Source of the DNA: Lachnospiraceae bacterium YSD2013
GTDB taxonomy: Bacteria; Bacillota; Clostridia; Lachnospirales; Lachnospiraceae
DNA length: 64,000 nt
Assembly: GCA_900100895.1 (NCBI GenBank)
Contig: FMTX01000017.1
Span: forward strand, 1-64,000
Direction: 5' to 3'
Of the stretch, positions 9,212 to 20,958 are shown one piece after another. The notes beneath the pieces are model-generated. The model was not told the origin of the DNA. It saw only the letters and a program-made list of their open reading frames with translations, and ran no database searches. The position numbers were made by a program, and so were the translations under genes. Within the stretch, counting starts at the first letter, position 1. Every line of letters begins with the position of its first letter.

Positions 9212-10399
9212 ATGGCAAAAGCTAAATTTGACAGAACTAAGCCCCACTGTAACATTGGTACAATCGGCCACGTTGACCATGGTAAAACAACTCTTACCGC
9301 AGCTATCACCAAGGTTTTAGCTGAAAGAGTTCAGGGTAACGAAAAGGTTGACTTCGAAAACATCGATAAGGCTCCCGAAGAGAGAGAAAGAGGTATTACC
9401 ATTTCTACCGCTCACGTTGAGTACCAGACCGAGAAGCGTCACTACGCTCACGTTGACTGCCCCGGCCACGCTGACTACGTTAAGAACATGATTACCGGTG
9501 CCGCTCAGATGGACGGTGCTATCCTCGTAGTAGCAGCTACCGATGGTGTTATGGCTCAGACCAAGGAGCACATCCTTCTTTCCAGACAGGTAGGCGTTCC
9601 TTACATCGTAGTATTCCTTAACAAGTGCGACATGGTTGACGATCCCGAACTTATCGAGCTCGTTGAAATGGAAGTTACCGAGCAGCTTGAAGAGTACGAC
9701 TTCAAGGATTGCCCTATCATTAAGGGTTCAGCTCTTAAGGCTCTTGAAGATCCCTCATCCGAATGGGGCGATAAGATCATGGAACTCATGGACACTGTTG
9801 ATTCCTACATTCCCGACCCTCAGCGTGATACCGACAAGCCTTTCCTTATGCCTGTCGAGGACGTATTCACCATCACAGGTCGTGGTACCGTTGCTACCGG
9901 CCGTGTAGAGCGTGGTACACTTCACATGTCTGATGAAGTTGAAATCATCGGTATCAAGGAAGAGACTCAGAAGTCCGTTGTAACCGGTATCGAAATGTTC
10001 CGTAAGCTCCTTGACGAAGCTCAGGCTGGTGATAACATCGGTGTTCTTCTTCGTGGTATCAACAGAACTGATATCGAAAGAGGTCAGGTTCTTGCTAAGC
10101 CCGGTACTGTAAAGTGCCACAAGAAATTTACCGCTCAGGTATACGTTCTTACAAAGGATGAAGGTGGACGTCATACTCCTTTCTTCAACAACTATCGTCC
10201 TCAGTTCTACTTCAGAACAACTGACGTAACAGGTGTATGTAACCTTCCTGCAGGCACCGAGATGTGCATGCCTGGTGATAACGTAGAAATGACCATCGAA
10301 CTTATTCACCCCATCGCTATGGAGCAGGGTCTTACCTTCGCTATCAGAGAAGGTGGACGTACTGTAGGTTCAGGCCGTGTTGCTTCTATCATCGAGTAA
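9212..10399 (+). CDS. tuf: elongation factor Tu
   Basis: A 395-residue GTPase that brings aminoacyl-tRNA to the ribosome. Conserved G motifs: GHVDHGKTT, the switch region ([10 protein letters not shown]), DCPGHADY and NKCD. Domain 2 and 3 signatures ([37 protein letters not shown]) are intact, and the protein ends [15 protein letters not shown]. The Shine-Dalgarno GGAGG is well spaced. Codon use is strongly biased, as expected for a highly expressed gene. It is the last gene of the str operon and is followed by a terminator. Confidence 0.98.
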   Translation: MAKAKFDRTKPHCNIGTIGHVDHGKTTLTAAITKVLAERVQGNEKVDFENIDKAPEERERGITISTAHVEYQTEKRHYAHVDCPGHADYVKNMITGAAQMDGAILVVAATDGVMAQTKEHILLSRQVGVPYIVVFLNKCDMVDDPELIELVEMEVTEQLEEYDFKDCPIIKGSALKALEDPSSEWGDKIMELMDTVDSYIPDPQRDTDKPFLMPVEDVFTITGRGTVATGRVERGTLHMSDEVEIIGIKEETQKSVVTGIEMFRKLLDEAQAGDNIGVLLRGINRTDIERGQVLAKPGTVKCHKKFTAQVYVLTKDEGGRHTPFFNNYRPQFYFRTTDVTGVCNLPAGTEMCMPGDNVEMTIELIHPIAMEQGLTFAIREGGRTVGSGRVASIIE

Positions 10400-10453
10400 T
10401 CTCAGCCCAACCCGAATCATTTTATAATGATATTAGCGCGTAAGCGTATAAGG

Positions 10454-10489
10454 AAAGCCACTGCAAGCTTGCTTGCAAGTGGCTTTTTT
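10454..10489 (+). terminator. terminator of the str operon
   Basis: AAAGCCACTGCAAGC pairs with GCTTGCAAGTGGCTTT (one bulged base), followed by a T run. The 95 nt between it and the convergent AraC gene hold nothing recognisable. Confidence 0.9.
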
Positions 10490-10584
10490 ATGTAGCGACG
10501 AGCCATGCGGCGGCCGAGCTACTCGGGCAGAGTATATTTCATTTACATTTATACCGAGTTCGTTAGCAGGTCGTAAGGCGTAGG

Positions 10585-11397
10585 CTACGTATTATTTTTC
10601 CTAAACTCTCCTGCGGTAACACCCTCAAACCTTTTGAACATTTTACAGAAATAGCTGGCGGTACAAAAACCTGTATCGTCGGCTATTTTTTCTATGGGGT
10701 AATCTGTGTTTGACAGCATTTCTTTGGCCGACTGGAGGCGCTTGCGGGTGATGTATTCCGTAGGACGCATGTGAAGCGCGGTTCGAAAAAGAAAGCACAG
10801 GTGCTGACCGGACACACCGGAAACGGCACAGAGGTCATCTAGAGCGATTCCTTCAAGAAAATGTGTGTTGATATAATCAAGAGCCTTGTGAAGAGCGGGG
10901 CTGTAGAAGTCGCCTGAATCCTTAAGAGAAATCAGACGATTAAATTCCAGAAGAAACTCGTACAAAAGGCCGGAACATTTATAATTGCCATAGATATCGT
11001 CGGCATGCAGGGCTTCGTGCATGGCGCGAAAGATTGATTCGAGCTTCTGTAGGTCGCTAAGCTTATAAACCGCGGGGCCGGTTAACTGAAAGTGATTAAG
11101 AAGAGAGTCAAGCGCATGGCCGCCCGCCACCACCCAGTGGATATCCCAGATATCTTCATTGGGATAGTATTCATGAGGAACATCGGCAGGCAGAAAGAAA
11201 GCCATTGCGGGACCGATAGTATACTTATGGCCGTCTGCGAGCAGAATGCCGCTGCCTTTGGTACAATATAATATCTGCGGCGACGGATAGCCATCTTCTC
11301 TTGCTATCGGTGACTGACATTCATGCATGCCCATGTTGATAAGGTACAAGGGCAACGCTTTCTCGGTTCCGATTATCGGGTAATCAAAATAAACCAT
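10585..11397 (-). CDS. AraC-family regulator next to the beta-galactosidase gene
   Basis: A 270-residue transcription factor. The N-terminal ~150 residues form a cupin-type sensor (a DGHKYTIGPAMAFFLPADVPHEYYP-like stretch, with the HEYYP turn typical of this fold). The C-terminal ~100 residues hold two helix-turn-helix units, with the family signature near KRLQSAKEMLSNTDYPIEKIADDTGF and the second helix region SYFCKMFKRFEGVTAGEFR. It is divergent from the GH2 gene with a 142-bp shared control region, so it most likely activates that gene in response to a beta-galactoside or galactose; this is inferred from position only. The start follows GATGGAG. Confidence 0.85.
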   Translation of the reverse strand: MVYFDYPIIGTEKALPLYLINMGMHECQSPIAREDGYPSPQILYCTKGSGILLADGHKYTIGPAMAFFLPADVPHEYYPNEDIWDIHWVVAGGHALDSLLNHFQLTGPAVYKLSDLQKLESIFRAMHEALHADDIYGNYKCSGLLYEFLLEFNRLISLKDSGDFYSPALHKALDYINTHFLEGIALDDLCAVSGVSGQHLCFLFRTALHMRPTEYITRKRLQSAKEMLSNTDYPIEKIADDTGFCTASYFCKMFKRFEGVTAGEFRKNNT

Positions 11398-11441
11398 TTA
11401 AACTCCATCTTCATATTGTTATATCTAAAGAATATTGTTTC

Positions 11442-11470
11442 ATGACAGGAAAGTCAAGAATGTGTATTAT
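11442..11470 (+). promoter_or_regulatory. promoter of the beta-galactosidase gene, with candidate AraC sites
   Basis: ATGACA (11442-11447) and TATTAT (11465-11470) are 17 bp apart. Downstream are a direct repeat CGACAATT at 11493-11500 and 11517-11524 and the inverted pair GCAATT/AATTGC (11481-11502). Their role as binding sites is a guess. Confidence 0.5.
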
Positions 11471-11527
11471 AAGGCTATAAGCAATTTGTTACCGACAATT
11501 GCTGATAATTCATAAACGACAATTTGA

Positions 11528-14548
<3,021 letters not shown>

Positions 14549-14554
14549 AAGTAT

Positions 14555-14593
14555 AAAAGCGACTGATTCCAAGGAACGAATCGGGCGCTTTTT
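14555..14593 (+). terminator. terminator after the beta-galactosidase gene
   Basis: AAAAGCG...CTGATTCC pairs imperfectly with GGAACGAATCGGGCGCTTTTT around an AA loop, followed by a T-rich run. Confidence 0.75.
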
Positions 14594-14610
14594 CTTTTCA
14601 AAAAACTCAA

Positions 14611-14623
14611 ATTGTGTCACAAT
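14611..14623 (+). promoter_or_regulatory. 13-bp palindrome upstream of the lipoprotein gene
   Basis: ATTGTG-T-CACAAT is a perfect palindrome that overlaps a possible -10 element (TATACT, 14624-14629). It could be an operator; no regulator is identified. Confidence 0.3.
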
Positions 14624-14658
14624 ATACTAAGACAGTAATTCATAAAAGGGGAATAAAG

Positions 14659-15576
14659 ATGAAGAGAAATACGTTGATTAAGACGATAATAATGGCGGTT
14701 CTCGCGACAAGCCTTCTTTTGCAGGGATGTGAAAAGAAAGCGACAACAAGCGTAACGGAGCCGGCAACGTCAACAAGCAGTGTGGAGACGACCACGACCG
14801 CAACCACGACGGAACCCGCGCCGGAGCCGGAACCCAAGCAGGAGGCAGTAATCGAAAATCTGCCGGAGCGAACCGAGGACATTATTCTGCGCCTGATTCA
14901 GCAGGATGCGGAAGACCCGCTGGTGATTGACGTAAAAGATGACGGAAGCTTCAGATACTACACTGCAAGCCATGCAGACCAAAGCGAAGTGATGAACGGC
15001 TACTGGAGCTATCTTGGTGGCGAGTTGTGCTTTGCAGATACAGATATAGATGAGCTTTTGGTAAACAGTCTGATGCTTTACGACGGAAGCTTTGAGTATA
15101 ACGCTTTAAACTGTGCCGGATTTGCTTACGGAGATGTGGTTGATAAGGCGATTTTCAAGGACAGCGAGAATACGCCCGATGAATCTAAGATGGAGGAATA
15201 CCAGGACAACCTCGGCGGTGCGCCTTTCCATGCAAGAATTCCCGGAAAGTACGCCATGACTGACGACAGATACTTAGGCTTCTGGGAAGACGTCGAATCG
15301 GGGTGGTTCGAGATTACGGTTTCCAAGGCCGGCGCGGAAATCGGCGGATACACGATTAACCTTGGCAACGTGGACGGCGAATGCCTGATTTACGGCGACG
15401 CACATATTGACGGAGACGCACTGAGTATTCATCAGATAAACAATACGAATCAGCAGGCTGAGGTTACGCTTGAGCCAAGCGGCGAAGGCATTCTTTTGCG
15501 TGTGGAAGGCGACATCAACATCGGCAATGCAGAGGGCGACGGCCCTTACACATTCGTTAAAGAATTCAAAAGATAG
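14659..15576 (+). CDS. lipoprotein of unknown function
   Basis: A 305-residue exported protein. The ATG at 14659 follows AAAGGGGAA; the in-frame ATG at 14614 has no ribosome site. It has a lipoprotein signal peptide (MKRNTLIKTIIMAVLATSLL) with lipobox LQGC, a Thr/Ser/Pro-rich spacer (residues 25-65), then two similar globular parts. Both contain aromatic-rich strands of the form GYWSYLGG-ELCF and GFWEDVESGWFEITV, which suggest a duplicated small beta-barrel (lipocalin-like) domain; that is a guess. No catalytic motif is visible. The HAD gene follows after 10 nt, so the two are probably co-transcribed. Confidence 0.7.
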   Translation: MKRNTLIKTIIMAVLATSLLLQGCEKKATTSVTEPATSTSSVETTTTATTTEPAPEPEPKQEAVIENLPERTEDIILRLIQQDAEDPLVIDVKDDGSFRYYTASHADQSEVMNGYWSYLGGELCFADTDIDELLVNSLMLYDGSFEYNALNCAGFAYGDVVDKAIFKDSENTPDESKMEEYQDNLGGAPFHARIPGKYAMTDDRYLGFWEDVESGWFEITVSKAGAEIGGYTINLGNVDGECLIYGDAHIDGDALSIHQINNTNQQAEVTLEPSGEGILLRVEGDINIGNAEGDGPYTFVKEFKR

Positions 15577-15586
15577 GTAGAAACTT

Positions 15587-16330
15587 ATGTTACGATACAA
15601 GAACTACATTTTTGACCTCTACGGCACCCTAATCGACATATGGACCGACGAGGACAAGAAGCAGCTATGGGAGAATCTGGCGCTTTTCTACTCCCACTAC
15701 GGCGTAGATTACAAGCCCCCGGAACTTAAGCGCGCGTACAGGCGCATGGTCAAAGAAGAAGAGAACCTGATGAAGCGCGACGGAATAATCGATTATCCCG
15801 AGATCAACTTAGAGACCGTGTTCCTGCGCCTCTTAAAAGAAGCACCCAAGGGTCACCCTACAGCGCGCCTCGTTAAAGACGAAAAAGAATGGGTGGCGGC
15901 GGTTGCCAACATTTTCAGAATCGAGAGCTACAAGAAGATAAAGGTCTACAAGAACGCCGAGAAGGTGCTTAAGACGCTTAAAGAGCGTAAGTGCGGCGTG
16001 TATCTTCTGTCGAATGCGCAGAGAGTCTTCACAGTGCCGGAACTTGAGAGGCTGGGGCTTGCGAGGTACTTTGACAAGATTTACATTTCGTCCGACATGG
16101 GCATTAAGAAACCTGACCCTAAGTTTATGCAATCCCTTCTTTCGGCGGAAGGACTTAACAAGGACAAGTGCATAATGGTCGGCAACGACATGGACAGCGA
16201 CATCGCGATGGCCAAGAAGCTTCAGATGCCCGCGGTGCTCATCAACACCTTCCATTATAGCAAGGTTGAGCTGTGGAAGAAGGATAATCAGTACCCGGTT
16301 ATCAATGATTTGAAGGAACTGTTAGAGTAA
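15587..16330 (+). CDS. HAD-superfamily hydrolase, subfamily IA
   Basis: A 247-residue cytoplasmic phosphatase-type protein. All four HAD motifs are visible: nucleophile Asp10 in FDLYGTL, motif II LLSNAQ, the motif III lysine in KKPDPKF, and motif IV GNDMDSDI. A helical cap (about residues 18-105) sits between motif I and the core, as in subfamily IA. The second motif I position is Tyr rather than Asp, as in haloacid dehalogenases and some phosphatases (FDxYGTL), so the reaction may be dephosphorylation or another C-X cleavage. The substrate is unknown. It lies 10 nt after the lipoprotein gene. Confidence 0.85.
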   Translation: MLRYKNYIFDLYGTLIDIWTDEDKKQLWENLALFYSHYGVDYKPPELKRAYRRMVKEEENLMKRDGIIDYPEINLETVFLRLLKEAPKGHPTARLVKDEKEWVAAVANIFRIESYKKIKVYKNAEKVLKTLKERKCGVYLLSNAQRVFTVPELERLGLARYFDKIYISSDMGIKKPDPKFMQSLLSAEGLNKDKCIMVGNDMDSDIAMAKKLQMPAVLINTFHYSKVELWKKDNQYPVINDLKELLE

Positions 16331-16390
16331 GCTGCCGGGGACGCCGGTGTACGCCGCGAAATATTACGACAGAACAGAAACATATTTGGA

Positions 16391-16419
16391 TTGTGAACAA
16401 TGAGATTAATTGCTATTAT
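16391..16419 (+). promoter_or_regulatory. promoter of the LUD gene
   Basis: TTGTGA at 16391-16396 and TATTAT at 16414-16419 are 17 bp apart; the ATG is about 38 nt further on. Confidence 0.55.
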
Positions 16420-16457
16420 GGGTTTATAGTTTGATGTTTGAGGACGGAGGTTTCATT

Positions 16458-17096
16458 ATGGATGCTAATATCATCAAAAGAAACGAACTTTTGGCACAGA
16501 AAGTCATTAAAGGGCTTGAGTCCCGCAACATGACCGGTTACTATGCGGCTACCAAGGAAGAGGCTTTGAAAAAAGCACTTGAGCTTATTCCCGAAGGCAG
16601 CAGCATTACCATGGGCGGCGCTATGAGCGCTCACGAAATCGGACTTGTTGAGGCAATCAAGAAGGGCAATTACAACTTCATCGACAGAGATGTTGCCAAG
16701 ACCCCTGAAGAGAAGCGCGCGATTATGCTGAAGGGCTACGATGCTGACTTCTTTTTATCAAGTGTTAATGCAATGACGGATGACGGAGTATTGGTCAATA
16801 TTGACGGTAACTCCAACAGAGTATCGATGATTGCACAGGGGCCCAAGAAAGTTCTTTTTATCGTAGGTATGAATAAGGTGTGCGGAGACATCGACCACGC
16901 CATGAAGCGCGCAAGAAACGTAGCGGCACCGACCAATGCCCAGAGATTCGGGCTTTCGACTCCTTGCTCGAAGGCTGGCACTTGCTTTGACTGCAAGTCA
17001 CCCGATACTATCTGCTGTCAGTTCTTAATCACAAGATTTTCAAGACACGAGGGCAGAATTCACGTAATACTTGTTAACGACAATTTAGGATTTTAA
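16458..17096 (+). CDS. LUD-domain protein (DUF162, lactate-utilisation type)
   Basis: A 212-residue protein; the ATG at 16458 follows GGAGG. The fold signature is the ITMGGAMSAHEIGL stretch, then AKTPEEKRAIM, FLSSVNAMTDDGVLVNIDG and VGMNKVCGDIDHAMKRARN. The C-terminus has a cysteine-rich tail (TPCSKAGTCFDCKS..ICC), common in stand-alone clostridial members and possibly a metal site. LUD proteins occur in LutB/LutC lactate oxidation, but here there is no LutA or LutB partner, so the exact role is unknown. It has its own promoter. Confidence 0.8.
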   Translation: MDANIIKRNELLAQKVIKGLESRNMTGYYAATKEEALKKALELIPEGSSITMGGAMSAHEIGLVEAIKKGNYNFIDRDVAKTPEEKRAIMLKGYDADFFLSSVNAMTDDGVLVNIDGNSNRVSMIAQGPKKVLFIVGMNKVCGDIDHAMKRARNVAAPTNAQRFGLSTPCSKAGTCFDCKSPDTICCQFLITRFSRHEGRIHVILVNDNLGF

Positions 17097-17102
17097 GCTG
17101 TC

Positions 17103-17124
17103 GCGGGGCTGTTAGCAGCCCCGT
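17103..17124 (+). terminator. hairpin after the LUD gene
   Basis: CGGGGCTG/CAGCCCCG with a TTAG loop. The following bases are only moderately T-rich (GATATTATG), so termination may be partial. Confidence 0.5.
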
Positions 17125-17165
17125 GATATTATGTATATATACGTCATATCCTTACGGAGACAACA

Positions 17166-18644
17166 GTGAAACCTATTAACATCTACACACTTACCAGAAT
17201 ATCGGACGCCAAAAGCCTCGAGCGACTGGAGCGACAGATGTCGTTTCGAAGCCGCGCCATGAAGATTAAGGAGTGGGAGACGGAAGGCCTTAAAGCTTTC
17301 TGCGACCGCTTGATGGACGTGCTTGAAAGCGCATACTGCCTTGATTTTTATTATTCTTTTACCATGCCCAAACTCGGCAAAGAATTCGACTTACTCCGCG
17401 TGAATGATTCGACGGTGGTGAATGTGGAGCTTAAGAGCGGCAATGTCACCGACGAGGCCATCAAGAAGCAGCTGATTCAGAATCGCTACTACCTGGCCAC
17501 GCTTAAAAAGAACGCGTACTTCTACACATACATCAGCGGCGACGACAGGCTGATTCGTCTTTCCAACAGTGGCAATCTTGTGGAGGCAGACTGGCAGGAG
17601 CTGGCAGAGCTTCTCCTTAATCAGACCGATTGCTATACGGGCGACATTGAGGATTTGTTCAAAGAAGACACGTATCTTATTTCGCCCCTCAGCGACCCGG
17701 CGAGGTTCTTGCGAGGAGAGTATTTCCTGACGTTCCAGCAGAGAGATATCAAGAAAGCCATTCTTAAGAACCTGGAGCGGGAAGGCATGCTGGTGCAGGG
17801 ATTCACGGGACTTCCGGGCACGGGTAAGACCCTTCTTTTGTATGATATTGCGTTAGAGATGTCTAAGTACGACAAAGTGTGCGTACTGCACTTTGGGTCG
17901 CACGCGGCGGAGCTTGAGGAACTCGATGAGAGGCTTAAGCGCGTGGATTTCTATTACTGCGAGGCGGGTCGGAGCATCGAGGTGATAGGTGATTATGTGG
18001 CGATTTTCGTAGACGAGGGCCACAGGATTGATAAGACTGCGCTTGAAGAGATTCGCAAGATGTCGATTCGCATGAAGGCGCCGATAATTTTCTCGTACGA
18101 CTGCGAGGACGCGATTGAGCCCTATGAGCGGTCGGGGTACGGCGCGTGGCTGATAGAGGCGGTGCCGGGATTCGTGCGGTTTACGCTTACCAATAAGATT
18201 CGTCTTAACAGTGAGCTGTCGACGTTCATTCACTGTGTAATGCGGGCGTCGGGTAATCATCGCAGGGACTATCCGTCGGTGTACGTGGGATACGCTTCCG
18301 ATGAGGAGGAGGCGGGCAATCTTATCAGGGCGCTTAACCGCGAGGGTTACGTGTACATATACGATGAGGCGGTGAATCCGCTTAATGCCGAGCAGGCTGC
18401 TTTTGACGCTATCGAGGCGGGCGAGTCGACCTGCAAGGAATTTGAACGAGTGGTCATGCTGATGGATGATTCCTTCATCTACGGCGACGACGGATATTTG
18501 CGGTCGAAGGTTTCGAAGGGAGCCGACGATTTTAGAGTTAAGAACATTTTCCACGGGCTGAGCCGTGCCAAAGAACGTGTAGCGCTGGTGGTGCTCGGTA
18601 ACAAGCAGGTGTTTGATGCACTGCTGTGGATTTTACAAAAATAA
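17166..18644 (+). CDS. nuclease-helicase fusion: PD-(D/E)XK-like domain plus SF1-type ATPase
   Basis: A 492-residue protein with a GTG start six nt after ACGGAG; no ATG is near. The N-terminal part carries a restriction-endonuclease-like core: Asp75 in EFDLL and Glu88-x-Lys90 in VNVELKSG, then KKQLIQNRYYL. The C-terminal part is an SF1-like ATPase of the DUF2075 kind: Q-motif-like FQQRDI, Walker A GLPGTGKT (215-222), Walker B VDEGHR (282-287), a motif III-like IIFSYD, and motif VI-like LSRAKER (465-471). It likely cuts or remodels DNA or RNA using ATP. Relatives are found in DNA repair and in phage defence; no modification or toxin partner lies nearby, so its role is open. Confidence 0.75.
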   Translation: MKPINIYTLTRISDAKSLERLERQMSFRSRAMKIKEWETEGLKAFCDRLMDVLESAYCLDFYYSFTMPKLGKEFDLLRVNDSTVVNVELKSGNVTDEAIKKQLIQNRYYLATLKKNAYFYTYISGDDRLIRLSNSGNLVEADWQELAELLLNQTDCYTGDIEDLFKEDTYLISPLSDPARFLRGEYFLTFQQRDIKKAILKNLEREGMLVQGFTGLPGTGKTLLLYDIALEMSKYDKVCVLHFGSHAAELEELDERLKRVDFYYCEAGRSIEVIGDYVAIFVDEGHRIDKTALEEIRKMSIRMKAPIIFSYDCEDAIEPYERSGYGAWLIEAVPGFVRFTLTNKIRLNSELSTFIHCVMRASGNHRRDYPSVYVGYASDEEEAGNLIRALNREGYVYIYDEAVNPLNAEQAAFDAIEAGESTCKEFERVVMLMDDSFIYGDDGYLRSKVSKGADDFRVKNIFHGLSRAKERVALVVLGNKQVFDALLWILQK

Positions 18645-18666
18645 AGGTACATAGGGAGATTTAGTT

Positions 18667-19695
18667 ATGGTTTCTTTTGCAAGTGATTATATTGCGGGGG
18701 CGCATCCTGCGGTACTTAAGAGACTGGTGGAGACCAATCTTGAGACGTTACCCGGATACGGCACCGATGAATATTGTGCGTCGGCGGCGGAAAAGATTAA
18801 GAAGGCTTGCGGACTGGGCGCGGATGCCGATGTATATTTTATTTCCGGCGGCACGCAGACCAATCAGATAGTGATAAGCACGATGCTTAAGAGTTACGAA
18901 GGCGTAATCTGCGCGGATACGGGGCATATCAATGCTCACGAGGCGGGCGCGATTGAGTACTTCGGCGTGAAGGCGCTTCCTCTGAAGGGCGAGGCCGGAA
19001 AGATTACGGCTGCGGCAGTGGATGAGTATTGCAAGACTTTTTACGGCGATGACAACCACGAGCACATGGTGTTCCCGGGGATGGTGTATATTTCTTTTCC
19101 CACGGAATACGGCACGATTTATTCAAAGAAAGAGCTTTCGGACTTGTATGAAGTATGCCGTAAGCATGATATGAAGCTGTTCATCGACGGCGCAAGACTC
19201 GCGTATGGCCTTGAGAGTAAGGCTTCGGATGTAAATCTTCGCGATATCGCGGCGCTCTGCGATGTGTTCTACATCGGCGGCACCAAGTGTGGTGCGTTAT
19301 GTGGCGAGGCTGTGGTATTTACGCGCGGATGCTGTCCCAAGCATTTTGTGAACCTGATTAAGAAACGCGGCGCGTTGCTGGCAAAAGGAAGACTCCTCGG
19401 AGTGCAGTTTGATGCGCTTTTCACGGATGATTTGTATACGGAAATCGGTCGATATGCGATTGATATGGCAGAGAAGCTTAAGAAGATTTTTGCGGACAAG
19501 GGCTACAGATTCTTCCTTGAGTCGCCTACAAATCAGCAGTTTGTGATACTTGACAACAAGAAGCTTAAGGAACTTGAAAAGCAGGTTTCTTTTGGCTTCT
19601 GGGAAAAGTACAGCGACACCGAAACGGTAGTGCGCTTTGCCACGAGCTGGTCTACGACGGAAGAGGATCTTAAGTATCTTGAGTCGATAATATAG
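18667..19695 (+). CDS. ltaE: low-specificity L-threonine aldolase (PLP enzyme)
   Basis: A 342-residue fold-type I PLP enzyme converting L-threonine (or allo-threonine) to glycine and acetaldehyde. The start MVSFASDYIAGAHPAVL, the phosphate-binding SGGTQTNQ, HINAHEAGAIEYFG, the aspartate in LFIDGARLAYGLES and the Schiff-base Lys207 in GGTKCGA all match the family. Length is typical. It sits 22 nt after the nuclease-helicase gene behind GGGAG and may be co-transcribed with it, although the functions seem unrelated. Confidence 0.9.
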   Translation: MVSFASDYIAGAHPAVLKRLVETNLETLPGYGTDEYCASAAEKIKKACGLGADADVYFISGGTQTNQIVISTMLKSYEGVICADTGHINAHEAGAIEYFGVKALPLKGEAGKITAAAVDEYCKTFYGDDNHEHMVFPGMVYISFPTEYGTIYSKKELSDLYEVCRKHDMKLFIDGARLAYGLESKASDVNLRDIAALCDVFYIGGTKCGALCGEAVVFTRGCCPKHFVNLIKKRGALLAKGRLLGVQFDALFTDDLYTEIGRYAIDMAEKLKKIFADKGYRFFLESPTNQQFVILDNKKLKELEKQVSFGFWEKYSDTETVVRFATSWSTTEEDLKYLESII

Positions 19696-19726
19696 CTTCC
19701 GGGTGGCCGCGGTTACGGAGCTTTTC
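19694..19726. terminator. weak hairpin between convergent genes
   Basis: AGCTTCCG can pair with CGGAGCT, followed by TTTT. It overlaps the last codons of the AraC gene on the other strand. Confidence 0.4.
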
Positions 19727-20555
19727 TGTAGGCGCCGGGAGTTTTGGAATAGTATTGTTTGAAGGCATTGGTGAAATGCTCGGGGGATGAGAATCCAAGT
19801 TCCTCGGAGATTTCGCCGATGCTTTTTTGTGTGCCTTTAAGAAGCAGGAGGGCGGCGGACATGCGCGCTTCCGTTTTCTTTTGCTGGAAAGTCATGTTGT
19901 AGTGCTTGTTAAGAAGACGCTCCGTCTGGCGCGTGCCCAAATTGACGCGGCGCGCAAGCTCCGAAAGGGTCAGGTCTTTGTAATCGTAAAGGAAGGCCTC
20001 CTCGATGGTGAGGTAGGTCATATCGGCGGGGTTCGTAAGAACTGCGGGCGCGTGCTTGACGGTGCCCTTTTTATAGAGCCTGGTTATGGTGAGAAGATAT
20101 TGCTCTATCAGGGAAGTCACCATTAATTCATAACCGTATTTCTTAGAATTCAGCTCCCCAAAAATCGCTTCCATAATGCCTGCCGGCGCATCGCCTGCAT
20201 CACAGATATGAAAAGCGGTATCAATAAAAGGCATCATCGGATTGCTGCGCTTCACCGTTTCCGGTACGCTCACCTGCAAATACATTCCATACTCAACCAT
20301 CACATCATCGGGATCGGAAATCTGCTCATGAAACACACCCGGCCCAGTCACAAAAAACGTTCGGGGAGTGATGTTATATGTAACGTTGTCGGCAATAAGA
20401 GTTCCTCGCCCGCTTTTAATATAGTGTAGCTCATAGCTATTCTTACTATGACTGTGCCCCGGGAAGGGTGTAAGTATCGTCTCTTCTCCAATGCTCAAAA
20501 TCGTAAATTGAATTCCCGACATTTCAAAAGATATCCGCAAATCTCTGTATTTCAT
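19713..20555 (-). CDS. AraC-family regulator of the fucose-type cluster
   Basis: A 280-residue regulator. The ATG at 20555 is chosen because CGAGGT lies at suitable spacing; a start 25 codons upstream is possible but adds an unconserved segment. The N-terminal cupin sensor is visible (HSHSKNSYELHYIKSGRGTL, then the late turn GVFHEQI). The C-terminal double helix-turn-helix includes LSELARRVNLGTRQTERLLNKHYNMTF and SIGEISEELGFSSPEHFTNAFKQYYSKTPGAYRK. It is divergent from the dehydrogenase-lactonase-mutarotase operon and is its probable regulator. Confidence 0.85.
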   Translation of the reverse strand: MKYRDLRISFEMSGIQFTILSIGEETILTPFPGHSHSKNSYELHYIKSGRGTLIADNVTYNITPRTFFVTGPGVFHEQISDPDDVMVEYGMYLQVSVPETVKRSNPMMPFIDTAFHICDAGDAPAGIMEAIFGELNSKKYGYELMVTSLIEQYLLTITRLYKKGTVKHAPAVLTNPADMTYLTIEEAFLYDYKDLTLSELARRVNLGTRQTERLLNKHYNMTFQQKKTEARMSAALLLLKGTQKSIGEISEELGFSSPEHFTNAFKQYYSKTPGAYRKAP

Positions 20556-20688
20556 ATTTGGTACCTCGCCATACACCAATGATAACACACAATCTGTAAA
20601 AAAACGACATATGCCTTTGCAATCAGTCATCCCATGACATTGTTTAACATATTCTCTAGCTATACTCTATAGGTAGGCGCAGTACCGA

Positions 20689-20921
20689 ATGAATGCTGAA
20701 AGTATTTTGTTGTGACCCTATCGGAGCGTCGGCGCTTAGCGGCTGTATTTCAAGCCGCTTATGCACGAAAACACTTTGTTTGAGTTGTAAAAAAGGGCTG
20801 TGCTGCCCCTCAAGCACCACTTTTTGCGTAGGGCAGACCGCAGTCTATACGGAGCGTCTGACCGGCCGCTACGTGAGATCGGAGCGGGAGAGTGTCTCAA
20901 GAAAATACTTTCAGCATTCAT
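20689..20921. repeat. 233-bp element with perfect 20-bp terminal inverted repeats (MITE-like)
   Basis: The segment 20689-20708 is the exact reverse complement of 20902-20921. The interior is GC-richer than the flanks and folds locally: AGCGGCT/AGCCGCT near 20738-20762, and a GTGCT/AGCAC hairpin followed by TTTTT near 20800-20825 that resembles a terminator. There is partial symmetry between the two halves (TAGCGGC occurs on both arms). No clear target-site duplication and no transposase are present. It fills most of the 403-bp gap between the AraC gene and the dehydrogenase operon. Alternatives are a structured RNA or a regulatory insertion. Confidence 0.7.
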
Positions 20922-20958
20922 GACCGGTTGAGAAAACCTATAGGGATAGGAGAAAAAG

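Noticed and set aside
20693-20923. Small frames on both strands inside the inverted-repeat element (76 and 61 codons)
   Set aside because: They lack ribosome sites, are cysteine- or arginine-rich without pattern, and span the inverted repeats; they are better explained as by-products of the element.
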